From: Schizochytrium sp. TIO01
Taxonomy: Eukaryota; Sar; Bigyra; Thraustochytrida; Thraustochytriidae
Length of the DNA: 64,000 nt
Direction of reading: 5' to 3'
Assembly (NCBI GenBank): GCA_004764695.1
Contig: SMSO01000035.1
Coordinates: 1,486,001-1,550,000, forward strand
Shown: positions 43,701 through 54,254 of the stretch, piece after piece
Layout: each line of letters starts with the position of its first letter
Numbering within the stretch: the first letter of the stretch is position 1
Translations under genes and position numbers: made by a program
Notes under the pieces: generated by a model
Databases searched by the model: none
Told to the model about the DNA's origin: nothing
What the model saw: only the letters and a program-made list of their open reading frames with translations

Positions 43701-45485
43701 AATATCATCTCGGTTTCACCATTATTTCGGCGTTGTAGAGGGCGAGGTCAGCTAGCACGGACAGCGAAGGTAAATCGTGAGGTATTCCTTTGAAGTCACT
43801 TGTGTTGAGCAGGAAGGGAAGCCAAGCGCTATTAAAAATAAATATCTTTTCCACTTCTTCCCTAGGTTCTTTAGAACTCCAAGCCTCTAATCGTTCCTAA
43901 TGGTATCGCGAGTGGTTCTCATGATCGCACGGTTAATTTATTGTCGTCGTTTAAATTAAAAGAAAAAGTGCTTGCGCTTACGATGATGCAAATTGAAGTG
44001 AGAGGAATTGCGCTCTTAAAAAAAACACGAGGCCAATCGGTGGCGGTGAGCTGCTGCAGTTCTTGCTGTTGCTGCCCACCACTACTCATACATTCCAATT
44101 TTCGACAGCCATCCAGCCTGCCGCGGGCGAGTGAGCGAGCGAGCTATCCATATGTATACCTTCCGAATTATCAGGAGCTCCGCGGACCCATGAACGAGTC
44201 TCCACACGATTGTAGCTTCATCTTAATCCCGGCAAACGACATAATGAGTCTGTCTCTATAGCCCACATAAGCACGCCTACTCGCACGCAACAGATAGAAC
44301 GAAAGAACGCCCCAGCCGGTTATCTGCAGCTGTTCCAACCGTTCTGTTCCAGCTGTGCCAAGATCGAGAGAGTCTGTGCTGGTTGGTGCCTTCTTATCAA
44401 GCAAGCAAGCTTGTAAGGAAGCAAGCGTGGCCAGTCAGAAAGAGCGCTCAGGGCCAGTCTGAGGCAAGGCAGCAGACAGATAGCTTCAGCGCAGCTGCAC
44501 TTAACGCCGAGGGCCCCGGCTTAAGGGACCTTTTCATGGGCGATCCGCTCGACCCATCGGTCTCACGATGGATCCCACTCAGAGAGGTGTTCTCTCGCTA
44601 GCTACCCGCTAGTTACTGCTAATTAGCACCTACCTAGAGCCTGCCTAAGTGAGAGCAGGCGCCGATCTTTCTGTGTCTGTCAATGGAATGAAGGAATGAA
44701 TGAATGGCACCAACGAAAAGAGGAAAAGAGCGCAGACAGACTGATACCTAAGATTCCTTCCGCCTCCTTCTCGCCTTGGAGTTGGAGTTCGAGTTGGAGT
44801 TGGCTCGGGCCGCTCTTCGCAGGCTGAGGCTGCGACTAGGAGGGTACGAGCCGCGCTACAGAGCAGGACAGCGCTTCTTTCAATAAATGAAGAAACAAAT
44901 CAATCAAACAAACAAACAAAGAAACAAATAAAGAAACAAATCAATCAATCACCACACAGCAGCACTTAGCACCTTAAGGTAGTCAGTCGTATTTAAATAG
45001 CTTCACTTTACCCAAGTTTGCGTGTCGTCCTTTTCCTGTTTTTTATTATTTAAGTAAAAATTAAAAATTGAACAGTAATTAGATATGATATACGGGTAGG
45101 CACGCATGGCATATTTAAATTAAAAACTTAACTAATACAAAAAACAAAAAAGATAAGAATTGTCAACTTGAAGGTGAAAGGAAAATGAAAGCAAACATAA
45201 GGAAAAGATGCAGGAGCAGGTACTTCTTCTACCTGCGGCGCCCTCTACGGTCAGTGCCCAACGGGAAGAAGGTACTGGAACTCTTGAGCTGAGGCATACA
45301 GAGTGAGAGGGAGAGAATGCCTCCTCTGCGTCGCGCATGATAACAGGAATTCATTCATTCGTTCTTCTTCAAGCTGCCTTCAAAGTTCTCCGCGTTCTTT
45401 CTCCCTCCTTTCTCGTTCTTTTCCTCGCTCCAGAAGCTCTCTCTCTCTCTCTCTATCTCTCTTACAGTCCCCGACAGACTGTGAG

Positions 45486-45524
45486 ACTGACCGACTGACT
45501 GACTACTGACTGACTACTGACTCT
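45486..45524. repeat. GACT-based microsatellite
   Basis: Short GACT units with an ACT interruption, repeated twice. Confidence 0.8.
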
Positions 45525-45732
45525 CAAGCAAACCATAGCCATGGTAACTAACTAACTTCATGCACTTGGAAATGGGTGGCTCTGCGAAATGGGTGGTGGC
45601 CGGGGAAGCGCTTTGAGAACCTTGGGAACGTTGAGAACAGATGCAAACACCCTGCATTCTCATCTCGTTCGAGCAATCGGAAGTTCACTGTTTTCCTCGT
45701 TGGTGCCTCATTCGCGTGGATGGTTCATGACT

Positions 45733-45758
45733 GATCGATCGATCGATCGATCGATCGA
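45733..45758. repeat. (GATC)n self-complementary microsatellite
   Basis: About 6.5 GATC units. The unit is its own reverse complement, so the whole 26 bases can fold on itself. Confidence 0.95.
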
Positions 45759-46085
45759 CTCACTGACTGATCCAATGAAAGCGTCGGATCTACGCGCCGC
45801 CAGAGAGTGTGTGTGCGAGTGTGTCTGTGGTGGGCACCTGCTCTCTATCTTTGTACCCTCGCGAGAGCGGCGCGTAACCACCACCATTGTAAGCCGCGGG
45901 TTATGCGGATCTTTCAAGTTTCCTCTTTCAACATTCAGTCACTCACTCACATCAATCCGCCGTTCTCCACGAGACCTTCCACTCCTAGCCAGTTAGCTAG
46001 CTGTCTAGCTAGCAGTGATAGCAGCAGCAGCATCTTCAGAATCTCACGGTGCTCGCTATTCGTGCCGTCTTCTACACTTAGTTAG

Positions 46086-46124
46086 TTCGCTTTGCTTCGC
46101 TTTGCTTCGCTTTGCTTCGCTTTG
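46086..46124. repeat. 10-bp tandem repeat TTCGCTTTGC
   Basis: Almost four copies of the decamer, then a degenerate one. Confidence 0.9.
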
Positions 46125-46609
46125 GTTTACGTTGCTTCGTCTTACAGATTAGCAGCGATCGATTGAACAGTAGCAACGGAGTGCTTATGAGATGCCCTTG
46201 GAGGAGATCGCAAAAGAAAGATAGTCTTCTTTGCTTGTTTTGGTGAGCAGTACACGTGTGTTCTAGTTTGAAAAGCAAAGCAGCTTTAAATGGAACAGCC
46301 ATTGGAAACAAGTCCGCGATGAAGAAGAGATAGCTAGCGGGAAGAGGGCGAACGTTAAAGTCCCTAAGTCGATTCCATTTCGGAAAAGAAAAGCAGATGC
46401 AGCGGAGTACCTACCTGTAGAGACGCCTCGAAAAGCGTCGAAAGCTCCGGCGATAGTCTGTCTGCCGATCGCCAGCACCGCGCAAGGCTCGGCTTCACAG
46501 CACCTCCGAGGAGTCCTCGCTCTCGTGCCTCCGGAAAGGGAGTTAAGAAAAACAACCACAAAGAAATCAAAACCATTGCAACGAGTTATTGCACAAATCG
46601 ATCATTTAA

Positions 46610-46631
46610 TTCATTCATTCATTCATTCATT
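46610..46631. repeat. (TTCA)n microsatellite
   Basis: About five TTCA/ATTC units. Confidence 0.85.
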
Positions 46632-46850
46632 GCGTGAGTAAAGAAGCAGCGTTCTTTTCACCACCGCCGGCGTTCTCTTCTCTCGCCACCCAAACTCAGC
46701 TCAGCTTAAGCTGTGAGCGTCGTCGGCGTTCTCTCCGTTCCAAAGCAGCCACTTCTCCACGATACGATGGGAACCTGATTTCCCAGAATCCGTTTCTCGC
46801 CAACTCTGAGAGAACGAGCCGAGCCGGTCATGTCCCGAAGCGCCGCCTCG

Positions 46851-46885
46851 GCTAGCTGGATAGCTAGCTGGCTAGCTAGCTAGCT
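46851..46885. repeat. (TAGC)n microsatellite
   Basis: GCTAGCTGGATAGCTAGC-type array based on the self-complementary tetranucleotide TAGC/GCTA; another lies at 47780-47799. Confidence 0.85.
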
Positions 46886-47021
46886 CTGGGGAGGGACGTA
46901 GGATTCTGTGCAGCTGTGCGAGCCTCAGCGATCGTATCGTAGCTTCAAGCTCTTGCTTGCCTTTGGCCTATCCACTCGTTCTCCAGCAAGATTATGATGA
47001 TAACGCGTTATTTATTTCCTC

Positions 47022-47058
47022 ATTGATTCATTGATTCATTGATTCATTGATTCATTCA
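47022..47058. repeat. 8-bp tandem repeat ATTGATTC
   Basis: About 4.5 copies of the octamer. Confidence 0.88.
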
Positions 47059-47676
47059 ATATGGATATATTTATCTATCTCTTCCCCGACGTTCTTAAAC
47101 TGTGATGTTCCGTTCTCAAACCTCCTCCCGTTCCCGTTCTCCTGACAAGCAGCTCTTAGGCGGCCTTAGTGTTCCTTCTTCGCTTGGGCTGGCTGTTCTT
47201 TCAAGAGTAGATTTCTTTTGAGCAACAGTGAAAGGAGCCTTTCGAAGAAATTACTCATAAAAAGGGAGAAAGGATTCGTGAGTTAAATAGATAGTTAGAA
47301 AGATAGATAGATTTGTGAGTGTTGGAGTAAGTTTGTTTTTGTGGAAAGTCAATTTATCAATTTTATGAAGAAAAAGGTAGAAATTGAGTGATTCGGGTTT
47401 CGGGTCACCTTCGTTGTGGATTGCGTCCAGCCATTACAAAGCGACGAAGGGAGCAGGAGTGGATTCGGAAGGCCCCAAATGGATGGCACGAGCGAGCTCC
47501 TTCCTTCCTCTCGCGCCGCACTCTCTCCCTCCCTCCCTCCTCTCTCTCGCGCGCGAGTCTCGCTCACTCTCCTTTGAGCAACAAGCAGCCTCGGCAGCGA
47601 ATGAATGAGAGTCCTCCTTCGCTTCTTTCTCGATTCAACTCGAAGAATGAATGATTTTCATTGCTCGCTTGTTGGC

Positions 47677-47679
47677 AAA

Positions 47680-47716
<37 letters not shown>

Positions 47717-47745
47717 ATTTCATTCATTCATTCATTCATTCATTA
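47677..47745. repeat. adjoining AAAT and TTCA microsatellites
   Basis: About nine AAAT units (47677-47714) are followed after five bases by about six CATT/TTCA units (47720-47745). Confidence 0.92.
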
Positions 47746-47779
47746 TTATTGTTCCATTCATGGATTGGCAATTACTTGG

Positions 47780-47799
47780 TTAGCTAGCTAGCTAGCTAG
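47780..47799. repeat. (TAGC)5 self-complementary microsatellite
   Basis: Five perfect units of TAGC. Confidence 0.92.
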
Positions 47800-48860
47800 T
47801 GAGTGAGTTAGTGGGTTTTAGTAGTGCTAACGGATGGCGGCAAAGACCTCGTCAAAAAAAAATCAAGAAAGCAAGATGAAGAAGGGCCTGTGATTCAAGA
47901 CCCGCGTTCTGTCTCGCTTACTGCGTGGAGTGCGGAGCTCCGACGCGCTTGAAATTGGCCAAAAGCTGCACTTCGCGCCACCCTCTGCGCCCCGAAGGTG
48001 GCTTTGGGCCGGAGCACTAAGTTTAGCGCACTGTAAAAAGGCGCGAAACTTTGTTGGAGAAGCCAATTAATTAATCCTTTCGACGAAAACTAAAGAAGAA
48101 GAAAGAAATCAAGTTTCCGCCCTATAAAATCTCCCTTCTTCACACTTCCTTCATTTTGTAGTTAGATGATAGGCTGCGAAAGGACTAAAGGCGAAAGGCG
48201 TAGGGACCACATAGGCGCGCTAGGGCGGAGGGAAAGATACAAATGGCCTCAGAAAGGAAGAAGAAGAGGCCTCGCGGAGGAAGGATGCTGAAGCAGGAAA
48301 GATACAGCGAAAGAGAAATCCTGTATCTTCCACAGTGGATGGACACCTTCGAGGCCTGCGTAAGTCCACATCACTCGCTATTCAATCATTGAATTGGTCA
48401 TTTAATTCAAGCATTTAATTCAATCATGTCTTCATGCAATCCACCGTCCAACAACAGAGCGCATAGAAGATGTTATCCAGGTAAGGCTGCAATAATACGC
48501 AGTTTGAGTTTTCTATTTTTTTAAATAAGTTTAAAACTTAAAATTTCATACTTATGCATGCTATTCAAAATAAGATTGTATCAATCCTAAAGTATTCTTC
48601 TTCTCGTTCTTCTTCTAATCGGAACAGAGACAACTTTGGTGGGTTTGCGGGCCTTTGAGAGAAAGAAAGAAAACTCTCGAAAGAAACCAGGCTTCCGAGG
48701 CCGACTTGCGCAGCTCTGGATTGAGGTTCCTTCGATCGCTCGCTTCACCTTCCTGGCCCGCGCATGCCTCGCTCTGGGTACACAGCTGAGTGAGTGAGCG
48801 AAAGATGAGCGAATGAATGCAATATTTTTCTATTTTCTATTCATTTAACTGCACTTCATT

Positions 48861-48896
48861 AATTGATTATTGATTGATTGATTGATTGATTGATTA
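48861..48896. repeat. (ATTG)n microsatellite
   Basis: About eight ATTG units with one interruption. Confidence 0.88.
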
Positions 48897-49312
48897 ATGA
48901 CTCTCGCTTCTGAGAATACATCTGTTCTCATCTTCAGAATGGAAGGATGAGAAATGAAAAGAATTCGATCACTTTCCCGCCTTCTTGCTAGCTCATGCCT
49001 TTCCCGCCAAAAAGAAAAAAGAGGAAAGCAAGCACCCCGAAGAAAAGAAAGAAATCACCCAAACACCCTCCTCCTTCCTCGTCCACAGACAGCTCAGAAT
49101 AATAAAAGCAATCTTTCCATCGCTCTTGACCTAACTCTCTTTCTGCTCCTGTAAATTCATCTAACAAATGTTTAGTCTCAGAAACCCATCTGCCTCATAC
49201 TCCTACTTACTACCTTCCTTACTTGAAAGCAGGCAGGCTCACGGCCAGCTTGGCAGATAGGATAGTTCTCATATCTATTGCTGATCGTTCCCGTTTCTTT
49301 CTCAAAGCAAAG

Positions 49313-49338
49313 TCTTTTCTTTTCTTTTCTTTTCTTTC
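49313..49338. repeat. (TTTTC)5 microsatellite
   Basis: Five pentanucleotide units, pyrimidine only. Confidence 0.88.
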
Positions 49339-49560
49339 CAGGCCCTCCACGTTTTCAGAAGTAGTACATTTTCTACTTAGTAATTAGAAAGCTTAGTACT
49401 CTTTGCTTTTCTGGATTCTGAAGACTTGGAAATAGAAAGAAATTAAAAATCTTTTTCTTCTTTCTTTCAGCCTTTGCTGGACTCCCTCGCACGCCTCCTT
49501 CTTCCCCAGCCATCCATCAGCGGGCACTCCACCCGCGCTTCAACGCTCGCTCGAGTGCGT

Positions 49561-50466
49561 GCTTATTTGCCTTCAACGCGGCGCGGCGGTTAATATAGTC
49601 CCAGCACTCCTTAAGGGGGGCATCGCAGGGATTATCTTTTCAAAAACTGTCACGGAGTTACATCTTCCCTCGCATCAAAGTGTTCCCGGCCGCGTCGCAC
49701 ATCTCAGTTTTATAACCTACACCCCTGGTGGGGTAGGGGCGAATTCTATGTACACAGCACCTCAGAACTTGCGCGCGTTCCGCGACAAATGAGGGGTGTG
49801 GCGGCGCATTCGGCCGCATCGCCACATTCAGATATCTAACATACCCCCCCTTCGCGATGAGTGGCAGGCGAGGCGGATTCGCTCGCGAGAGGCGAGGTGC
49901 CACAGCAGACCAGTAACGAGGAGCCAAGGTAGGTGACCACCGACGACTACGACCACGACCACAGCCACGGCGGCTGCAGCCACGGGACGCCTCGCATGGC
50001 AGCGCAGCAGCACCAGCAACGACAGCTGCAAGGAGCGCAGGGCCGATCTGGACGCGCCGGAGCCGCACGACCAATGCCGACGCAACGCTGATTCTTCTGG
50101 ATTCCCTCTATACATGCATATATATGCAGAGAAGCGGATGAGATGGCCTGCGAATAAATGAATGGCTTGGAGTTTGCTTGCTTGCCGTATGCTCGAAAGT
50201 GCGTGTGCAGACACAGGCACGACTGAGAGGACAACAGTCTGTGCTTACCTCACCAGCACATTCTTGCAACGCCATACGAAGCACGCGAAATTTTGTGGCT
50301 CAGAGCAAAAGGCATTCCGTGGTACGGGAACGTGGGGAACGCTATCAATTTGGAATTCAAAATGAGTGAACCAGACAACTAACTGTGACTTGAACTGTTG
50401 CTCCACGCATCAAAACCAAACCCTTAACAGAAGTAGACCAGTTCGAAGCTACTAGCACCAAACAAA
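49561..50466. promoter_or_regulatory. upstream region of the eEF1A gene
   Basis: The 900 bp before the eEF1A start is GC-richer than the preceding intergenic DNA. Its left part carries the hairpin-rich element. The final ~60 bp (ending ACCAAACAAAATGG) is A/C-rich and looks like a 5' leader. Frames on both strands here are unsupported. Confidence 0.5.
49595..49825. other. structured, hairpin-rich element; candidate noncoding RNA or promoter element
   Basis: A GC-rich stretch unlike the surrounding repeats, containing consecutive inverted repeats. 49595-49602 pairs with 49628-49635 (8 bp, one G-T pair) around an inner CTCC-TTAA-GGGG hairpin. 49721-49725 pairs with 49730-49734 around TGGT. 49753-49756 plus 49760-49764 pairs with 49790-49794 plus 49797-49800, enclosing a 7-bp hairpin (49769-49775 with 49781-49788, one bulged A). 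49798-49806 pairs with 49815-49825 (9 bp, two-base bulge), competing with the previous stem. Strand cannot be decided because stems read either way. It lies about 640 bp upstream of eEF1A, so promoter architecture is the main alternative. Confidence 0.35.
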
Positions 50467-51771
50467 ATGGGCAAGACGAAGGAGCACGTCAACCTTGTCG
50501 TCATCGGCCACGTCGATGCCGGCAAGTCCACCACCACCGGCCACTTGATCTACAAGTGCGGTGGTATCGACAAGCGTACCATCGAGAAGTTCGAGAAGGA
50601 GGCCGCCGAGCTCGGTAAGGGTTCCTTCAAGTACGCATGGGTTCTTGACAAGCTCAAGGCCGAGCGTGAGCGTGGTATCACCATCGATATCGCCCTCTGG
50701 AAGTTCGAGTCCCCCAAGTTCGACTTCACCGTCATCGATGCCCCCGGTCACCGTGATTTCATCAAGAACATGATTACCGGTACCTCCCAGGCCGATGTTG
50801 CCGTTCTCGTCATTGACTCTTCCCAGGGTGGTTTCGAGGCCGGTATCGCCAAGGATGGCCAGACCCGTGAGCACGCTCTCCTCGCCTTCACCCTCGGTAT
50901 CCAGCAGATCATCGTCGCCGTCAACAAGATGGACGACAAGACCACCATGTACTCTGAGGCCCGCTTCAACGAGATCGTCAACGAGGTTTCCGCCTACCTC
51001 GCCAAGGTCGGCTTCAAGCCCAAGAAGATCAAGTTCGTCCCCATCTCCGGCTGGGCTGGTGACAACATGATCGAGAAGTCCTCCAACATGCCCTGGTACA
51101 AGGGCCCCTACCTTCTCGAGGCCCTCGACAACATCAAGCCCCCCAAGCGCCCCATCGACAAGCCTCTCCGTCTTCCCCTCCAGGATGTGTACAAGATCGG
51201 TGGTATCGGAACGGTCCCCGTCGGCCGTGTCGAGACCGGTGTCATCAAGCCCGGTATGACCGCCTACTTTGCCCCCACCGGTGTGCAGACTGAGGTCAAG
51301 TCCGTCGAGATGCACCACGAGTCCATCCCCGAGGCCACCCCCGGTGACAACGTTGGCTTCAACGTCAAGAACGTTTCCGTCAAGGACATCAAGCGCGGTA
51401 ACGTCTGTGGTGATGCCAAGAACGACCCTCCCCGTGGCGCCAACTCCTTCCTCGCCCAGGTTATCGTCATGGGCCACCCCGGTGAGATCCGCGCTGGCTA
51501 CGCACCAGTCCTCGATTGCCACACCGCCCACATTGCCTGCAAGTTCGCCGAGATCCAGAACAAGATGGACCGTCGTTCCGGTAAGATCCTTGAGGATGCC
51601 CCCAAGTTCATCAAGTCCGGTGACTCCGCCATGGTCAAGATGATCCCCTCCAAGAAGATGTGCGTTGAGTCCTTCACTGAGTACCCTCCCCTCGGCCGCT
51701 TCGCCGTCCGTGACATGCGTGTCACCGTCGCCGTCGGTGTCATCAAGGAGGTTGAGAAGGGTGACAAGTAA
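50467..51771 (+). CDS. EEF1A: translation elongation factor 1-alpha (eEF1A)
   Basis: 434 aa from ATG in the context ACAAAATGG. The GTPase that brings aminoacyl-tRNA to the ribosomal A site. Landmarks: G1 GHVDAGKST at 14-22, the switch I segment [12 protein letters not shown]3 DAPGH near 91, G4 NKMD near 153, SGW of G5, then the two beta-barrel domains starting at [14 protein letters not shown]. The region after domain I is short, as in plant proteins. The C-terminus ends at EVEKGDK and lacks the Lys-rich tail (KAAxKKK type) found in most eEF1A proteins. The TAA stop lies inside GTAAGT (51768-51773), a perfect splice-donor sequence, so a last small exon is possible. Codons are almost all C- or G-ending, typical of a very highly expressed gene. 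Confidence 0.97.
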   Translation: MGKTKEHVNLVVIGHVDAGKSTTTGHLIYKCGGIDKRTIEKFEKEAAELGKGSFKYAWVLDKLKAERERGITIDIALWKFESPKFDFTVIDAPGHRDFIKNMITGTSQADVAVLVIDSSQGGFEAGIAKDGQTREHALLAFTLGIQQIIVAVNKMDDKTTMYSEARFNEIVNEVSAYLAKVGFKPKKIKFVPISGWAGDNMIEKSSNMPWYKGPYLLEALDNIKPPKRPIDKPLRLPLQDVYKIGGIGTVPVGRVETGVIKPGMTAYFAPTGVQTEVKSVEMHHESIPEATPGDNVGFNVKNVSVKDIKRGNVCGDAKNDPPRGANSFLAQVIVMGHPGEIRAGYAPVLDCHTAHIACKFAEIQNKMDRRSGKILEDAPKFIKSGDSAMVKMIPSKKMCVESFTEYPPLGRFAVRDMRVTVAVGVIKEVEKGDK

Positions 51772-52949
51772 GTGGTTTGACCTCTTATACTTGATCGAAA
51801 TACTACCTACACTTAACCTTTTTTGCGATTTTATCGTGATTACTTTGCTTTTTCTTGATTCGTTTCTATTCTTCCAAAGTTGTGTCGACCTGTCGTATTG
51901 TGTTGATTATTCCGCAGGCTGGTTGTATCTTGTTATCATATTTTTCTTGAAAGTCGTTGAAGTCCGTGGTTTTGCCATTTTCTATGGAGGTGTTTTGTTA
52001 TGAAGCTAGGATGTGAGTTTCTTGTTTTGTAGTGTTGTCTTGAAAGAGTTAATCTTTTAATTTTAGTATGTTTTAGAGATTGATTCAGCATGGATATTCA
52101 GGATAGTGTACTTGATGGTACAATCGTTGTTAATGGTTCGTCGTCTGTTTTTATAATCTAAAGATTTGACATTTCGGAAAAGGTCACAACAGATTGAGTC
52201 CCCCGATTTTGGAGTGGTTGTTGGAGATTTTGGCATTTTTAGATGATTTTTTTTCTGTGTTCTGCTACGCTGTTGCATACACTTGCTTATGTTTAAGATT
52301 GATGCTTGTAAGATACCAGGGTTGATTGAGATAGCTCTAGATGTTTATTTATGGTATTGGGTATTGTGAACTACGAAATCATTGATGTTTGAGACTTTTA
52401 AAAATATACTAACGTTTCTACTGTAAAACATGATGGTTATAGGTCTCTAAGAAAATAGGTTTATGGTATGTTAAGCGATGGATAAAATTTGTTTAAGAGG
52501 AAAGTATTCGATATCGCAACTGTTTCGATCAACGATGGGCAAAGAATCTATTCGCTAAATCAAAAACCTATCCTGTCTGTCGTTGGCGTGCGACCAAGAA
52601 GCACGGGTTCGGCAGCAGGTACTGTTTGGAGCTCGAGAAGAGCTTAGTAAACGCTGAGGTGCCTCCATCGTGGGAGCCATCAGAGAGATTTCTGCTGCTT
52701 CACTTTCGTTGGAAAGTGGAGTGAACCATCTGTTCGATACCTGGACCACAACGTGAGTTGGGAAACAGTCTTGCTGTGAGGCAGTTTGCAGCCGCTTAGA
52801 TTTTTTAGATTTTGGTAAAGTTCGAAGAGGACATTTGACTGGTTTTGTCTCATAGCTTGTTTTCTTTACAGAACAACACTTATCATTGATTTAAAGCGGT
52901 GCGAACGAATTTCAATTGATTCGCTGCATTCTATTTCATAACAGTTAAA
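51772..52949. other. intergenic region between eEF1A and the sulfotransferase gene
   Basis: About 1.2 kb, T-rich on the plus strand in its first part (probable eEF1A 3' untranslated region). No frame is recognised. The last part should hold the sulfotransferase promoter. Confidence 0.55.
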
Positions 52950-54254
52950 ATGGGTAGCGACAATAACCGATCGCGGGTAGAAAACCTGCCAATGCCTGTG
53001 AAGATTGCTTTGGCAGTGTGCAGTTTGCTGCTCGTTATTCTTGGCTTAAACCAGCTCAGCAGTAGCGATGCAGAGATAAGCAATGTTCTTGGGCGCAACA
53101 GTGACGGTATCTCTGCTGACTCTGGAATGGAGGTTGATGTCAACCCCACTGATCCAATTAGCTTTGTGTCTGGTGGATTGCCTGTTTACCCTCAGTCAAA
53201 GTCATCAGTCTCTGGATTTGTGCCTGGAAAGTCGCAATACACTTGGGATCAAGTTCATGAGATTAACCGCAAGGTTGACGAGCTTGCTCAGGATATCATT
53301 CGCCGTATCCAAGCTGGCCCGCCCAATTGCTTGCCCGAAATTTGTACTCAGGACTACAAGTTCCGTGATGTGACCAAGACTAAGGGCGTTAAGGTTGGTC
53401 TTACTTCTATTCCGGGTTCAGGCAACACTTGGATCCGCAGTGTTATTCGTGCAGGTACCCGGATCTATACTGGATCTGTCTACACTGATGGTGACATTAA
53501 ACGCAAGGGATTTAAGGGTGAGGCACTCGATCCTAAGGACCCGCAAACTGCCGTTGTGAAGTCTCACCATGGCTTCCACTACAGACACCCAATCTGGAAA
53601 TTCTGTGATGGTAACATCCACATTGTTCGATCCCCCTTTGATGCCTTTCTCGCCGAGTGTAACCGTCATGGAGGTGGACACACTGGTTCCCTTGAGCGCG
53701 AGGAACTTGTTCGTAAGTGCACCCGGTTCGCATCTCACAAGATCGGCCGTATCAAGAATATGTATGATGTTTGGGAGAAGGAGTCTCAGAACGAGCTCAA
53801 AACACGTGCTGGCCCCACTGTTCGTGTTCACTTGCAAGAGGACCACGGCATGCCAGTCGCTACTATCTTTTATGAAGATGTGGAACGTGACTTCACTCGC
53901 GCAACTGCATACATGCTTGCTTTTCTGCAGGTATTCAATGAAGGCGAGCCGGACTATCCTGACGCGTACGAAGGTCTTATCTGTGCCCTTCGGGAGGGCC
54001 AACAGCAGGAGAAGTTCCACCGCAACTCTACCGAGGCCCCTCCTTCTGAAATTTTTCTCACTCCTGATGGCAAGCCTAACGAGATTTCTGTGGCTCTTTG
54101 CAAGGCTACCCAAAACATTTGGAATGAAGGCAAGTGGGGCCCTTGCAATGGTCACTTCCAGAAGGAGCGCAGAGATGTTGTCAAGCATAAGCGCATGCAT
54201 GATATCCCGGAAAATGTTTGCCAAGCTGGTGAGAACCCGGATCCCACCGTGTAA
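52950..54254 (+). CDS. WSCD-like type II membrane sulfotransferase
   Basis: 434 aa. A short cytosolic N-terminus, one membrane anchor at about 18-37 (KIALAVCSLLLVILGLNQL), a polar stem to about 140, then a catalytic domain typical of Golgi carbohydrate sulfotransferases. The 5'-phosphosulfate loop is TSIPGSGNTWIRSV (154-165), and the 3'-phosphate motif is HIVRSPFDAF with Arg227 and Ser228. The GNTW and YTGSVYTD stretches closely resemble animal WSCD proteins, but no Cys-rich WSC domain precedes the catalytic part. Conserved Cys pairs in the C-terminal third suggest a lumenal, disulfide-bonded domain. It should transfer sulfate from PAPS to a glycan or glycolipid; the acceptor is unknown. Labyrinthulomycetes secrete sulfated polysaccharides, which would fit, but that is inference. 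Confidence 0.82.
   Translation: MGSDNNRSRVENLPMPVKIALAVCSLLLVILGLNQLSSSDAEISNVLGRNSDGISADSGMEVDVNPTDPISFVSGGLPVYPQSKSSVSGFVPGKSQYTWDQVHEINRKVDELAQDIIRRIQAGPPNCLPEICTQDYKFRDVTKTKGVKVGLTSIPGSGNTWIRSVIRAGTRIYTGSVYTDGDIKRKGFKGEALDPKDPQTAVVKSHHGFHYRHPIWKFCDGNIHIVRSPFDAFLAECNRHGGGHTGSLEREELVRKCTRFASHKIGRIKNMYDVWEKESQNELKTRAGPTVRVHLQEDHGMPVATIFYEDVERDFTRATAYMLAFLQVFNEGEPDYPDAYEGLICALREGQQQEKFHRNSTEAPPSEIFLTPDGKPNEISVALCKATQNIWNEGKWGPCNGHFQKERRDVVKHKRMHDIPENVCQAGENPDPTV

Larger units (their letters stand above)
43701..47100. other. gene-free, microsatellite-rich region
   Basis: No recognised gene. It holds an imperfect A-rich AAAC/AATC array (44882-44951) and CT, GACT, GATC, TTCGCTTTGC, TCAT, TAGC and ATTGATTC arrays, listed separately where clear. 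Many 60-100 aa frames are by-products of these arrays. A 6-bp perfect hairpin lies at about 44551-44570 (CCATCG/CGATGG). Confidence 0.55.
47101..49560. other. gene-free, microsatellite-rich region
   Basis: No recognised gene. It holds adjoining AAAT and TTCA arrays, TAGC, ATTG and TTTTC arrays and otherwise mixed-composition DNA. Short basic frames (48954-49154) are unsupported. Confidence 0.55.

Noticed and set aside
49595-49640. SRP RNA (Alu domain) reading of the TAGTCCCAGC hairpin
   Set aside because: The conserved S-domain helix-8 sequence was not found downstream and the U-turn motif is TATAG rather than TGTAA/G; kept only as an unclassified structured element.
50452-51531. 359-aa minus-strand frame opposite eEF1A
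   Set aside because: Gly/Leu/Val/Asp-rich shadow produced by the C-ending codon bias of eEF1A.
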